Shown one piece after another: positions 31,207 to 41,015 of a DNA stretch of 64,000 nt (position 1 is its first letter; each line of letters opens with the position of its first letter). The position numbers were made by a program, and so were the translations under genes. The stretch lies in contig NZ_CP047588.1 in NCBI RefSeq assembly GCF_011035165.1, positions 186,001 through 250,000 of the forward strand, read 5' to 3'. The notes below the pieces were generated by a model that was not told the origin of the DNA, did no database searches, and saw only the letters and a list, made by a program, of their open reading frames with translations. Origin of the DNA: Buchnera aphidicola (Uroleucon sonchi). GTDB taxonomy: Bacteria > Pseudomonadota > Gammaproteobacteria > Enterobacterales > Enterobacteriaceae.

Positions 31207-32622
31207 ATGAATAATACGATTCATGCTCAAGTAATAGTAATTGGATCTGGTCCTTCAGGTTATTCGGCAGCTTTTCGTTGTGCTGATTTAGGTTTAGATA
31301 CTATTTTAGTCGAACGTTATAATACTTTAGGAGGTGTTTGTTTAAATGTTGGATGTATTCCTTCAAAAACTTTACTACATATAGCAAAAGTTATTAAAGA
31401 AGCAAAAGATTTACATCAATCAGGCATATTTTTTAATGAACCGGTAATTGATATTAAAAAAGTTCAAACTTGGAAAGAAAATATTATAAAAAAATTGACT
31501 AATGGTTTATCTTATATGAGAGATAAAAGAAAAATTAGAATTTTTCACGGACATGCTGTTTTTGATACTGATAAAAGTATTTCAATAATAAGTCAAGAAG
31601 ATAAATTAACAGTTTTTTTTGATTCTGCAATCATTGCTACAGGTTCTAAGCCTATTCAAATTCCATCTATACCTAATGATGATGTAAGAATTTGGGATTC
31701 CAGTGATGCTTTATCATTGCAATGTATACCTAATCGTTTTTTAATTATAGGAGCTGGTATTATTGGGCTAGAAATGGCTACAATATATAGTGCATTAGGT
31801 TCTAATGTTGATATTATTGATCGATTTAATCATTTTCTTCCTGCAGTAGATCAAGATATATCTAATATATATATTAAATCGATTAATAAAAAATTCAATT
31901 TAATGTTAAATACTCATGTAGATAACATTAAATTAGATCACTCTGGATTAATTACTCATTTGATAAAAGACGGCGTTGATCAAAAAAATATGTTGTATGA
32001 TGCTATATTAGTAGCAATCGGAAGAACTCCTAATATTGATAAATTGGGATTAGATAAAATCGGATTAAAGATTAATGATTTTGGTTTTATTTCGGTGGAT
32101 AATCAATTAAAAACTAATATACCTCATATTTATGCTATAGGAGATGTAACTGGTTTTCCTATGTTAGCTCATAAAGGCGTTCATGAAGGACACATTGCTG
32201 CAGAAGTAATTGCTGGTAAAAAGCATTATTTTGAGCCAAGAGTAATCCCATCTATTGCATATACTGAACCTGAAATTGCTTGGGTTGGATTAAATGAAAC
32301 ACAAGCTAAAAAAGAGGATATAGATTATGCAATATCTATTTTCCCTTGGAGCTCATCAGGTAGAGCAATGGCATCAAATTCTACTCTAGGCATGACAAAA
32401 TTAATTTTTAATAAGAATAATAATAAAATAATTGGAGGCTCTATTATAGGAACTAATGCTGGTGAATTAATTGGAGAAATTGGACTTGCTATTGAAATGG
32501 GTTGCGATGCTGAAGATATTGCATTGACAATTCATGCTCATCCTACTTTATATGAATCTATTGGGTTATCTGCAGAAATTTTTCAAGGAACTGCTACAGA
32601 TGTATTAAATTATAATGCATAA
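31207..32622 (+). CDS. lpdA: Dihydrolipoamide dehydrogenase (E3)
   Basis: FAD enzyme reoxidising lipoamide for the pyruvate and 2-oxoglutarate dehydrogenase complexes. The protein is 471 residues (E. coli 474). The FAD motif VIGSGPSGYSAAFRCADLG is at residues 11-29. The redox disulfide is Cys45/Cys50 in GGVCLNVGCIPSK. The NAD-binding motif IGAGIIGLEMATIYSALGS and the C-terminal His-Glu dyad in HAHPTLYESIG are present. It is the third gene of the operon, 58 bases after aceF with its own AAGAGAAAA purine block, and has a long hairpin after it. Confidence 0.97.
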   Translation: MNNTIHAQVIVIGSGPSGYSAAFRCADLGLDTILVERYNTLGGVCLNVGCIPSKTLLHIAKVIKEAKDLHQSGIFFNEPVIDIKKVQTWKENIIKKLTNGLSYMRDKRKIRIFHGHAVFDTDKSISIISQEDKLTVFFDSAIIATGSKPIQIPSIPNDDVRIWDSSDALSLQCIPNRFLIIGAGIIGLEMATIYSALGSNVDIIDRFNHFLPAVDQDISNIYIKSINKKFNLMLNTHVDNIKLDHSGLITHLIKDGVDQKNMLYDAILVAIGRTPNIDKLGLDKIGLKINDFGFISVDNQLKTNIPHIYAIGDVTGFPMLAHKGVHEGHIAAEVIAGKKHYFEPRVIPSIAYTEPEIAWVGLNETQAKKEDIDYAISIFPWSSSGRAMASNSTLGMTKLIFNKNNNKIIGGSIIGTNAGELIGEIGLAIEMGCDAEDIALTIHAHPTLYESIGLSAEIFQGTATDVLNYNA

Positions 32623-32666
32623 GTCTTAAAGTATTTTATATTTTAATTTATTAATAGTAATTTTTA

Positions 32667-32721
32667 TTAGAAAAAGAAAAGATGATAGAATTTTAATTTC
32701 TATGATTTTTTCTTTTTCTAA
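32667..32721 (+). terminator. Terminator of the aceE-aceF-lpd operon
   Basis: A 24-base arm starting TTAGAAAAAGAAAAGAT (from 32667) pairs with an arm ending TTTTCTTTTTCTAA (to 32721) with only two unpaired or wobble positions, loop of seven. TTTT follows. It lies 45 bases after the lpdA stop. Confidence 0.75.
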
Positions 32722-33644
32722 AATTTTACTGTTTATTTAATAATTTGTTATTTTAAATTTTAAAATATTATTCTAAGAATAAAAATATTTTTTATATTAT
32801 CAATAATGATTTAATTAAATTAAATATATTTTATAAAATAAAATTATGTATGCATAATATTTTAGTTTATTTATTTTGTGTAATTAATATTGATACCAAT
32901 GTATATATAATAAAAATTATATTTTGAAAAGTATTTATTCTATTTAATGTATTTTTGTAAGTATCTTTATAAAGATATTATTCGCATATAGATACGATAT
33001 AATAATATTATTCTATTATTAAAAATATTATTTTTTTATTTATATATAATATATATGTTAATACAATATCTTTTATATATAACATATAATTCATAACAGG
33101 TTATTGAATTATTTCATTACTATTTTTGAATAATGATTTAATTGATAGTATTACTTAACGAAAAAAGATTTATATTATCTCATGTATTAGTAATATAAAT
33201 TAAATTTTTTTATTATTTCAAATATGTGAATAATATTATTGATTAGTTAAACTAAAAAAATCATTTTTTATTTAATAAAAATACAACATTAAAATAATTT
33301 ATATAATCTAACTATTTATTTTAACATATGAATATATTTTATCTTATATTAAAATTATATGATTTCGATATACTGCAAAATTTGATATGTATTAAGACTA
33401 TAGTCATGATTTAAATAATATTTAAATAAAAATAAAGTATTAAAAATTTTTTCTATCTAATTAAATAATCATTATATATTAATTTAGAAATTAATATTTT
33501 GATTTATAGTAATAGTATATTATATAATATGAGAATTCATTGTTAATAATACTAATATATCTTATATAAGATAAAAATTTAATTTTGATAAAAATAATAG
33601 GAACATTGATGATTTTATTATATAAAACATATTAAAGATAATAT
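32722..33644. other. Long gene-free region between lpdA and mtn
   Basis: More than 900 bases, almost pure A/T, with stops in all frames and no RNA gene or repeat that I recognise. From memory, pea-aphid Buchnera carries speD and speE here. I searched by eye for speE motifs on the minus strand and found none. The size is about half of what the two genes would need, so the region is most likely their eroded remains. Confidence 0.6.
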
Positions 33645-34343
33645 TTATTTTTTAATTATTTTTTTTAAAATGTATTTTACTAATATATAAGCATTAAACG
33701 CGGCAATAGATATATTTTTTTTAAAATTAAATGTAGCGTTTTCGTTGGACAAATCAGAAATTGATTTTACTACAATAAGAGGAATATTAAATTTATAACA
33801 TATTTGAGCTATAGCAGCTGATTCCATATCTACAGCTATTGCAGCAGGAAAAAGATTTTTTAAAATACTTGTATATATATTATCAGAAATAAATGAATCA
33901 CCACTGATTATTAAACCTGTTTGAACATTCAATTGATTATTAAAATATTTATTTTTAAAAAATTTGTTGCATTTTTGATTAACCGTAAATTTTTGTGGAT
34001 ATGTAGGTATTTGTCCATAGGAATAATTAAAATTTGTCAAATCTACATCATAATAACAAACTTGTTTGGGAAGAATAACATCACCAATATTTAATGATGA
34101 TTTTAAGCTCCCAGCAGAACCGCCATTAATAATAATATTTGGTTGATATACATTAATAAGAATCATAACAGCTATACTAGAAGAAACTTTTCCAATTCCT
34201 GATTCTATTAAAAAAATATTATTGTTTTTGAAAGTTCCAAGATAAACTGTATGACGTTGAATAATTATTTTTTTATACAAAAATATTATTTTTTTTAATT
34301 GTTTAATTTCTTCTTTTATCGCACCAATAATTCCAATTTTCAT
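33645..34343 (-). CDS. mtn: 5'-methylthioadenosine/S-adenosylhomocysteine nucleosidase
   Basis: Cleaves adenine from methylthioadenosine and S-adenosylhomocysteine. From the ATG at 34343 (MKIGIIGA, identical to the E. coli start) the protein is 232 residues, the E. coli length; an upstream in-frame ATG at 34370 would add nine residues with no counterpart. The acidic residue of AIKEEIKQL, the substrate Glu in AVDMESAAIAQ (about 172) and the catalytic Asp in SISDLSN (about 198) are present. With spermidine-synthesis genes not seen next door, S-adenosylhomocysteine may be its main substrate. Confidence 0.95.
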   Translation of the reverse strand: MKIGIIGAIKEEIKQLKKIIFLYKKIIIQRHTVYLGTFKNNNIFLIESGIGKVSSSIAVMILINVYQPNIIINGGSAGSLKSSLNIGDVILPKQVCYYDVDLTNFNYSYGQIPTYPQKFTVNQKCNKFFKNKYFNNQLNVQTGLIISGDSFISDNIYTSILKNLFPAAIAVDMESAAIAQICYKFNIPLIVVKSISDLSNENATFNFKKNISIAAFNAYILVKYILKKIIKK

Positions 34344-34405
34344 TTTAATAAAATCTATGTTAATTATCAAAAATATAAAAAATAATTAATATTTTGTATT
34401 ATTGA

Positions 34406-34750
34406 TTAAATACCAAATGATACACCACAACTACATGTATTTTTTGCATTAGGATTAAAAATAATAAATTTAGAACCTTCTAAGTTTTCTAAATAATCTA
34501 CTGTTCCGCCATATAAATATTGTAAACTTATAGGATCAATAATTAACGAAACACCTGATTGTGTAATGATAATATCATCTGGATTTGTGCATTCATCAAA
34601 AATAAATTCATATTGAAATCCACTACAACCTCCGCCATTTATATAAATTCTTAGTTTTAAATTATAATTATTTTTAATTTTTATAATACTTTTTAATTTT
34701 TTTATTGCTTTTTCTGTAATTTTTAAGTGTTGTTTAGAAAATTTTTTCAT
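34406..34750 (-). CDS. erpA: Iron-sulfur cluster insertion protein ErpA
   Basis: A-type carrier delivering Fe-S clusters to apo-proteins, in E. coli including isoprenoid enzymes IspG and IspH. The protein is 114 residues, the E. coli length. The three cluster-binding cysteines are Cys42 in [10 protein letters not shown] and Cys106 and Cys108 in NTCSCGVSF. mtn follows 35 bases downstream on the same strand. Upstream is the GC-rich hairpin between ftsZ and erpA. dxr and uppS in this window belong to the isoprenoid route that ErpA supports. Confidence 0.96.
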   Translation of the reverse strand: MKKFSKQHLKITEKAIKKLKSIIKIKNNYNLKLRIYINGGGCSGFQYEFIFDECTNPDDIIITQSGVSLIIDPISLQYLYGGTVDYLENLEGSKFIIFNPNAKNTCSCGVSFGI

Positions 34751-34844
34751 TTTTATGATATTCTCAAAATATTTTAAATGTTTATAATATCTATTATATG
34801 ATAGACAGTCTTATAATATTTAATATTTTTCATTTACATAATAT

Positions 34845-34883
34845 CCGTGCGCCGATCGATGATTCAGTCTTTATTGGCGCCGG
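34845..34883 (-). other. GC-rich hairpin between ftsZ and erpA
   Basis: On the minus strand CCGGCGCC pairs base for base with GGCGCACGG apart from one bulged A. The stem extends by three A-T pairs beyond one T-T mismatch, around a loop of about 22 bases. The surrounding 47 bases are about half G+C in a sequence otherwise nearly pure A/T. It is 74 bases past the ftsZ stop and 95 before the erpA start. No T run follows on either strand, so a simple intrinsic terminator is doubtful; an mRNA 3'-end structure, small RNA or erpA leader element are alternatives. Confidence 0.65.
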
Positions 34884-34957
34884 TTATCATTAAAAAATAA
34901 TATTATTAATCAGCATTTAATTTAATATTTTCAGCAATCTTAATAATTATTAAACAT

Positions 34958-36112
34958 TTAATCTGATTTTTTACGAAGAAAAGATGGAATATCTAAATAT
35001 TCTGGCTCTTGATTAACTTTATTTTCTGAGCTTTTGATTTCTTTTTTAATATTTTTTTTGTCTATTTTTGATGAAGAAAGATTTAAATATTGATAACGAT
35101 AATCCATTAACGCTTCTCTAGAAGATTTATTTTTTATTTGATTAAGATCAATATTTTTTTCCATGCCAATTCCAGTAGCGACAACTGTAACACGTAAAGT
35201 ATCATTCATATCCGGATCTAAAGAAGTTCCTATTACAACAGTAGCATTATCTGATGCAAATGATCGAATTGTATTTCCTACTGTTTCAAATTCATCTAAT
35301 TTTAAATCAAAACCAGCTGTAATATTAACTAATACACCACGAGCACCAGACAAATCAATATCTTCTAATAAAGGACTTGATATAGCTATTTCTGCAGATT
35401 CTTCTGCACGATTCTCTCCAGAAGATATTCCAGTTCCCATCATAGCATATCCCATTTCAACCATTACAGTACGAACATCAGCAAAATCTACATTCATTAA
35501 TCCAGGTCTAGTAATTAGCTCAGCAATACCTTGTACAGCACCTTTTAAAACATTATTAGCTGCGCTAAAAGCATCAAGCAAAGAAATCCCGCGATTCAAA
35601 ACTTTTAATAGTTTATCATTAGGAATTGTAATTAAAGAATCGACATATTTTGATAATTCAATTACTCCTTGTTCTGCCACAATCATTCTTTTTTTTCCTT
35701 CAAAATTAAAAGGTTTTGTAACAACTGCAACAGTTAAAATTCCTAATTCTTTTGCTATTTCTGCGACTACAGGAGCTGCTCCAGTACCTGTGCCACCTCC
35801 CATTCCAGCAGCAATAAATACCATATCAGCACCATCTAATGCAGATTTTAATATTTCTTTATCTTCTTCTGCTGATGTACGCCCAATTTCTGGATTAGCT
35901 CCAGCACCTAATCCTTTAGTAACATTATTTCCTATTTGTATAGTTTGTTCTACTTCTATTTTTCTTAATGCTTGTGCATCTGTATTAACAGCAAAAAATT
36001 CTACTCCTTCAATTCGTTCTCTTATCATATGCTCTACTGCATTACCACCTCCACCTCCAACTCCAATTACTTTAATTATCGCATTATTACTTAATTCTGT
36101 AGCTTCAAACAT
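34958..36112 (-). CDS. ftsZ: Cell division protein FtsZ
   Basis: Tubulin-like GTPase forming the division ring. The protein is 384 residues (E. coli 383). The tubulin signature GGGTGTG is at residues 105-111, the T7 synergy loop [11 protein letters not shown] near 205-215, and a lysine-rich linker leads to the conserved C-terminal peptide [11 protein letters not shown] that binds FtsA and ZipA. It is one of the least diverged proteins in the window. It is the last gene of the division and wall cluster, following ftsA by 54 bases; lpxC, next in E. coli, is missing. Confidence 0.98.
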   Translation of the reverse strand: MFEATELSNNAIIKVIGVGGGGGNAVEHMIRERIEGVEFFAVNTDAQALRKIEVEQTIQIGNNVTKGLGAGANPEIGRTSAEEDKEILKSALDGADMVFIAAGMGGGTGTGAAPVVAEIAKELGILTVAVVTKPFNFEGKKRMIVAEQGVIELSKYVDSLITIPNDKLLKVLNRGISLLDAFSAANNVLKGAVQGIAELITRPGLMNVDFADVRTVMVEMGYAMMGTGISSGENRAEESAEIAISSPLLEDIDLSGARGVLVNITAGFDLKLDEFETVGNTIRSFASDNATVVIGTSLDPDMNDTLRVTVVATGIGMEKNIDLNQIKNKSSREALMDYRYQYLNLSSSKIDKKNIKKEIKSSENKVNQEPEYLDIPSFLRKKSD

Positions 36113-36166
36113 AATTTTTTTCCAGTATATATCTATATTTTCATAAAATTTTAAGTATTTTAAATT

Positions 36167-37423
36167 TTAAAATTCTTTTTTGAACCAAAAATTAATTTTT
36201 TTAAAAAATTTTTCAATAAAAGAAGTATTTTTTTGAGTTTCACTAATATTGGTATAAAATTCTTTACTATAATGTAATAATCCAGCAACTGTTGCATAAT
36301 GTGGTTGCATAATATTCTCTATCAATCCGGAAACATTTAAAGGTGTAGCAATTCTTACTTTTTTACAAAACACTTTTTCTGCACACTCAGTTAAAAATGC
36401 AATATTTGATCCACCTCCTGTTAGGACTATACCGCTTAATAATTCATATTTTTCTCCTTTCTTATATAATTTTTTTTGTATATTTAAAATTTTATTTTTG
36501 ATTAAAGATAATAATTCAACATATCTTGATTCAATAACTTCTATTAATTGATCTTGTTGTAAATTTGTTCGAAAATTACTATGCATATTTGAATAATCAA
36601 TTTTTTTTGAAGATCCTAATGATGATTGAATTGCAGATCCATATTCAATTTTCATAATTTCTGCATCATGATGAGAAATACTAAAAGCATATGAAATATC
36701 ATTAGTAACGATATTCCCAGCATATGGAATAACTTGACTATGTTGAATAAAACCATCAATATAAATATTAAAATCTATAGTTCCTCCTCCTATATCAATC
36801 ATACATACACCTAGTTTACATTCTTCTTCAGTTAAAACTGCTTTACTTGAAGCTAGACCTGAAAAAACAATTTGATTAACTTTTAAATCGCATTTTTCTA
36901 CGGCTTTAATAATATTTTTTGTTATATTTTGATGGCAAGTAATTAAATGAACTCTTACTTGCATACGCACTCCAGATAAACCTAATGGATTTTTTATACC
37001 AGATTGTTGATCAATTGAGTATTCTTGTGGTATTACATGTAAGATATGATGTTCATTTAAAATTTGCACAGATTTGGCTATATGTATAGCATTTTCTAGA
37101 TCATCTTTTGTTACTTCTTCTTCAGAAATAGGAACAATTCCTATTTCATTTTGACAATTAATATCTTCATTAGATAATGATAAATACACTGATGTGATAT
37201 GACAGTCTGCCATAGTTTCAGCTTTTTTAATAGATTCTCGTATACATTCAACAATTGCATCTAAATTATTAATTCTACCTTTATCTATACCTTTTGATAC
37301 ACAAGTTCCTAATCCAATAATTTTGATTGTTTCGTCTGGTAATAGCTCTCCAACTAACGTCACTACTTTAGTAGTTCCTATTTCTAATCCAACTACTAAT
37401 TTTTTATCTTGTGATATGATCAT
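36167..37423 (-). CDS. ftsA: Cell division protein FtsA
   Basis: Actin-fold ATPase tethering FtsZ to the membrane. The protein is 418 residues (E. coli 420). The phosphate-1 loop GLEIGTTKVV is near residues 12-21, phosphate 2 is CMIDIGGGTIDFNIY (about 210), and the adenosine motif LTGGGSNI is near 335. The C-terminal amphipathic membrane helix FFKKINFWFKKEF is kept. Both partners of the FtsZ-FtsA interaction therefore appear functional. Confidence 0.97.
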   Translation of the reverse strand: MIISQDKKLVVGLEIGTTKVVTLVGELLPDETIKIIGLGTCVSKGIDKGRINNLDAIVECIRESIKKAETMADCHITSVYLSLSNEDINCQNEIGIVPISEEEVTKDDLENAIHIAKSVQILNEHHILHVIPQEYSIDQQSGIKNPLGLSGVRMQVRVHLITCHQNITKNIIKAVEKCDLKVNQIVFSGLASSKAVLTEEECKLGVCMIDIGGGTIDFNIYIDGFIQHSQVIPYAGNIVTNDISYAFSISHHDAEIMKIEYGSAIQSSLGSSKKIDYSNMHSNFRTNLQQDQLIEVIESRYVELLSLIKNKILNIQKKLYKKGEKYELLSGIVLTGGGSNIAFLTECAEKVFCKKVRIATPLNVSGLIENIMQPHYATVAGLLHYSKEFYTNISETQKNTSFIEKFFKKINFWFKKEF

Positions 37424-37586
37424 TATTTCTTGACCTATACTTTTTGATTTTTTTTAAAATCAAAATATTTTTTTTAAATATTCATGCTATATTGAATCAA
37501 TTATTTTATTTTGAATCATGTCAAATATACGATATACAATTAAGATTCGTTTTCAAATCGTAATTTATCTTATTATCTTATATATA

Positions 37587-38516
37587 TTAAATATATTTAT
37601 TATTCATATCTAAAATAGATAATACTAATTCATCAAATGATATTCCTGCAAAACGTGCAGACATTGGAGTTAAACTGCGATTTGTCATGCCAGGTATAGT
37701 ATTAATTTCTAATAACCAAAATTGATCTTGATCATCTAATATAAAATCAATTCTTGCACAACCATGACATCCTAATGTATTCCAAGCCAACATGGCTATT
37801 GTTTTTAATTTTTTTTCTTGATTAGCGCTTAATTCACCTGAAGACGCATATTTAGCAGAATTGGATATATATTTAGCATTATAATCATAAAATTGACTTT
37901 TAGTAGAAATGAGAATAGGAGGTAAAATATTTTTACCTAAAATAGAGACAGTATATTCTTTCCCTGATATAAATTTTTCAATAATAATATTATTATCATA
38001 ACTAAATGCATTTTTAATTGCGTCATAAAGTTGTGTAATAGAAGAAACAACTGTTATACCGATACTAGAACCATGTTGATTTGGTTTTATAATGACAGGA
38101 AGCCCTAATTGTAATGTTTGTTTTTCTATAGTAGAAAAAAAAGACTCAATATTTTTTTTTTTCGAAATATAAATATCAGGAGCTGTTAATAAACCGCGCG
38201 ATTTCCATAATAATTTAGTTCTAAATTTATCTATAGAAATTGAAGAAGCCATGATTCCACTTCCTGTATAAGGTATATTACAATATTCCAGAAATCCTTG
38301 TATGCTACCATCTTCTCCACCCTTTCCATGCAGTGCAATAAATGCTTGATTGAATCCATTTTGTTTTAATTCTAAAATAGAATCATCACGTACATCAATT
38401 GGATAAGCATTTAATTTAGATTTTAATAAACTATTAAGAATTGCATATCCTGATTTAATAGAAACATCTCTTTCTGAAGATGTTCCACCTAACAAAACTG
38501 CTATTTTTTTATTCAT
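37587..38516 (-). CDS. ddlB: D-alanine--D-alanine ligase B
   Basis: ATP-grasp ligase making D-Ala-D-Ala for MurF. The protein is 309 residues (E. coli 306). The substrate Glu is in [10 protein letters not shown] (10-19), the Ser-containing loop is QHGSSIG, the Tyr of the omega loop is in FYDYNAKY, and the Mg-binding [10 protein letters not shown] is near 275. The start overlaps the murC stop as ATGA. An in-frame A11 tract (38152-38162) encodes SKKKN. In E. coli ftsQ sits between ddlB and ftsA; here only 163 non-coding bases separate them. Confidence 0.97.
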   Translation of the reverse strand: MNKKIAVLLGGTSSERDVSIKSGYAILNSLLKSKLNAYPIDVRDDSILELKQNGFNQAFIALHGKGGEDGSIQGFLEYCNIPYTGSGIMASSISIDKFRTKLLWKSRGLLTAPDIYISKKKNIESFFSTIEKQTLQLGLPVIIKPNQHGSSIGITVVSSITQLYDAIKNAFSYDNNIIIEKFISGKEYTVSILGKNILPPILISTKSQFYDYNAKYISNSAKYASSGELSANQEKKLKTIAMLAWNTLGCHGCARIDFILDDQDQFWLLEINTIPGMTNRSLTPMSARFAGISFDELVLSILDMNNKYI

Positions 38517-39955
38517 ATTATCACTTTTTTTATTTTTTGAATTAATTTTTGATGAATGATTTGATTTATATCACCAGCGCCTTGTATTAGAATAATATCG
38601 TTTCCACTTAATTTTGACATAATAGTATCTAATATAATATTATTATCATTAATTAATGTAATATCATTCTTTTTTAATTTTTTAATATCATTATACAGCG
38701 CAAAACTATCTGCTCCAAAAATATATTGTTCGTTTGCTGGATATACATGTAATATTAATAAAAAATCGACTTGACATAAACTTTTGATAAAATCATTATA
38801 TAAATTATGTGTTCTAGTATAACGATGAGGCTGAAAAATCATAATTAAATTTTTATTTGGCCAACTCATCCTGATTGTTTTAATATTTTCTGATAATTCT
38901 GTAGGATGATGTCCATAATCATCTATAAAAATAGCACTATTATTATCTATATTTTTGTTAATTAAATATTTTCCTAAAAATTCAAATCTTCTACAAGTGC
39001 CTTGAAAATTTTTTAAAGATTTAATTATATTTTCATTGTTTATCTTCTCATGAATTGCAAGCGCAATAGCAGCTGTAGCATTTAATATATTATGCTTTCC
39101 TGGCATATTTAATGTTATATTTAATATAGTTTGATTTTTTATAATTAATTGAAATGTTGACACAAATTGAGTTTGTGTATAATCGCAAATACGAATATCT
39201 GCATTTTGATTAAATCCATATGTAAGCAATTTACATTTAACATGAGGTAAAATACTGTGAATTGCATCATTATCTATACATATAATAGCAATGCTATATA
39301 ATGGTATTTTGTTTAAAAAAGTTAAAAATGCTTTTTTTAATTTAATAAAATTATGATTATAATAATCCATATGGTCAGATTCAATATTAGTAACAATAAC
39401 TATTTTGGGATTTAATAATAAAAATGAACCATCACTTTCATCTGCTTCTGCAATTAAATAATTAGAATTTCCTAATTTTGCATGAGAATTGATAGATTTT
39501 ATTAAACCACCATTAACGATAGTAGGATCCAAACCGGTTTCAATAAAAATATCTGAAATCATAGAAGTAGTAGTTGTTTTTCCATGAGTACCAGAAATTG
39601 CTATCCCATATTTAAATTGCATTAACATGCTTAACAAATTTGCTCTTGATAATATAGGAATATTATTTTTTTTAGCACTAATTATTTCTATATTATTTGA
39701 TTTAATAGCACTAGATCTTACAATAATATCAACGTTTTGAATATTTTTTTCAGCATGTTGAAAATATATTTTTGCTCCGAGATTAATCAATTGTTCTGTC
39801 ATGTTGTTTTTTAACAAATCTGAACCGCTAATTTTATATCCTAATTGTAATAAAATTAAAGCAATTCCTGACATACCTGATCCACTAATGCCAATAAAAT
39901 GAATATTTTTTTTTGTTTTATTAGTTTTAAAAAAATTAATTTTTTTTATATTCAT
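38513..39955 (-). CDS. murC: UDP-N-acetylmuramate--L-alanine ligase
   Basis: Adds L-Ala to UDP-MurNAc. From the ATG at 39955 ([10 protein letters not shown]) the protein is 480 residues (E. coli 491). An in-frame ATG at 40012 would add 19 residues buried inside murG and is less likely. [14 protein letters not shown] is the N-terminal nucleotide-sugar loop, [11 protein letters not shown] the ATP P-loop near 115, and FQPHRYTRT lies in the C-terminal domain. The chosen start overlaps the murG 3' end by 20 bases, and the stop overlaps ddlB by four, suggesting translational coupling. Confidence 0.95.
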   Translation of the reverse strand: MNIKKINFFKTNKTKKNIHFIGISGSGMSGIALILLQLGYKISGSDLLKNNMTEQLINLGAKIYFQHAEKNIQNVDIIVRSSAIKSNNIEIISAKKNNIPILSRANLLSMLMQFKYGIAISGTHGKTTTTSMISDIFIETGLDPTIVNGGLIKSINSHAKLGNSNYLIAEADESDGSFLLLNPKIVIVTNIESDHMDYYNHNFIKLKKAFLTFLNKIPLYSIAIICIDNDAIHSILPHVKCKLLTYGFNQNADIRICDYTQTQFVSTFQLIIKNQTILNITLNMPGKHNILNATAAIALAIHEKINNENIIKSLKNFQGTCRRFEFLGKYLINKNIDNNSAIFIDDYGHHPTELSENIKTIRMSWPNKNLIMIFQPHRYTRTHNLYNDFIKSLCQVDFLLILHVYPANEQYIFGADSFALYNDIKKLKKNDITLINDNNIILDTIMSKLSGNDIILIQGAGDINQIIHQKLIQKIKKVII

Positions 39956-41015
39956 ATTGTTTAGATATATTATTAATAATATTAAAAATATTTTTCGTTG
40001 CGTCACGTACACCCAAAGAAAAAGCTCTTTCTGCCATAATTAAAAGTTTTTTTCTAGTTAACGCATTCAATATGTTTACTATTGATATAGTATTCAAATT
40101 AGATTGATCAATAATTTTAGCAGCACCAACTCTTTCTAGATCTTCGGCATTACGATGTTGTTGTTTATCTTTATGTGGATAAGGTATAAATATAGCAGCC
40201 AATCCAACTATAGATATTTCACTTACTGTAAGAGCTCCAGAACGACAAATAATTATATCTGCCCATTGATAAGCATCAGCCATATTTTTAATAAAAGAAG
40301 TAATTAAAACGTGATCTAATCCGAGTTTTTTATATTTTTTTTTAGTTTGTTCTAATTCATTTTTACCTGTTTGATGCCAAACAACAATTTGTTTTTTGAG
40401 TAAAAAAAATGCTTCTGGTAAAATATGATTTAAAATAGATGCTCCTTGACTACCTCCTATTACTAATATCCTTAAAAAACCTATTCTATTTTTAAAGCGT
40501 TCAATAGGTTTTGGGGTATTTATGATACTTTCACATACTGGATTTCCTACAACTATTGCATGTTTTAAAGCTCCAACATATGCTTGTATATTTTGAGTAG
40601 ATATTTTCGATAACCAATAATTAGTAATACCTGCAATTTTATTTTGTTCATGAATAATCAGTGGAATATTAGACTGCCAAGCAGCTATTCCTCCTGGACC
40701 AGATACATATCCTCCCATTCCTAAAATAATATTTGGAGACCAATTTTTGATTATTTGATTAATTTGGTAACAAGCACGTAATATGTATATTGGTGAAAAA
40801 ATTATTTTTTTTAAGTTAGCATTCCGTAATCCTTGAATTTTAATAAAATGAATTCTTATATCATATTTTGGTATAATTTCAGATTCAATACTATTTTTTG
40901 TCCCTATCCAATTTACAGACCACCCTTTTTTTATTAAATAACGTGCTATAGTTAATCCTGGAAAAATATGACCACCACTACCTCCAGCCATGATTATTAT
41001 TTTTTTAGAAATCAT
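39936..41015 (-). CDS. murG: UDP-GlcNAc:lipid I N-acetylglucosaminyl transferase
   Basis: Peripheral membrane GT28 enzyme converting lipid I to lipid II. The protein is 359 residues (E. coli 355). The N-terminal G loop [14 protein letters not shown] lies at 11-24, the second glycine loop [15 protein letters not shown] near 100-114, the third IGGSQGA near 190, and the UDP-GlcNAc site GALTVSEI near 262. It starts with an ATGA overlap on the ftsW stop. Confidence 0.97.
   Translation of the reverse strand: MISKKIIIMAGGSGGHIFPGLTIARYLIKKGWSVNWIGTKNSIESEIIPKYDIRIHFIKIQGLRNANLKKIIFSPIYILRACYQINQIIKNWSPNIILGMGGYVSGPGGIAAWQSNIPLIIHEQNKIAGITNYWLSKISTQNIQAYVGALKHAIVVGNPVCESIINTPKPIERFKNRIGFLRILVIGGSQGASILNHILPEAFFLLKKQIVVWHQTGKNELEQTKKKYKKLGLDHVLITSFIKNMADAYQWADIIICRSGALTVSEISIVGLAAIFIPYPHKDKQQHRNAEDLERVGAAKIIDQSNLNTISIVNILNALTRKKLLIMAERAFSLGVRDATKNIFNIINNISKQYEYKKN

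Noticed and set aside
32722..33644. Search for tRNA, small RNA or speDE remnants
   Set aside because: No cloverleaf, no T-arm consensus and no readable motif in any frame; only A/T-rich DNA.
35163..36146. Long open frame on the plus strand opposite ftsZ, 327 codons
   Set aside because: It lies wholly antisense to the highly conserved ftsZ and is Pro/Ser/Thr-rich, a codon mirror of ftsZ. No family resemblance.
40012..40014. Upstream ATG for murC (and similar ones for murD at 43584, mtn at 34370, degP at 53500)
   Set aside because: Each adds residues that lack counterparts in the family, mostly inside the preceding gene; the internal ATG aligns with the E. coli start or couples to the upstream stop.
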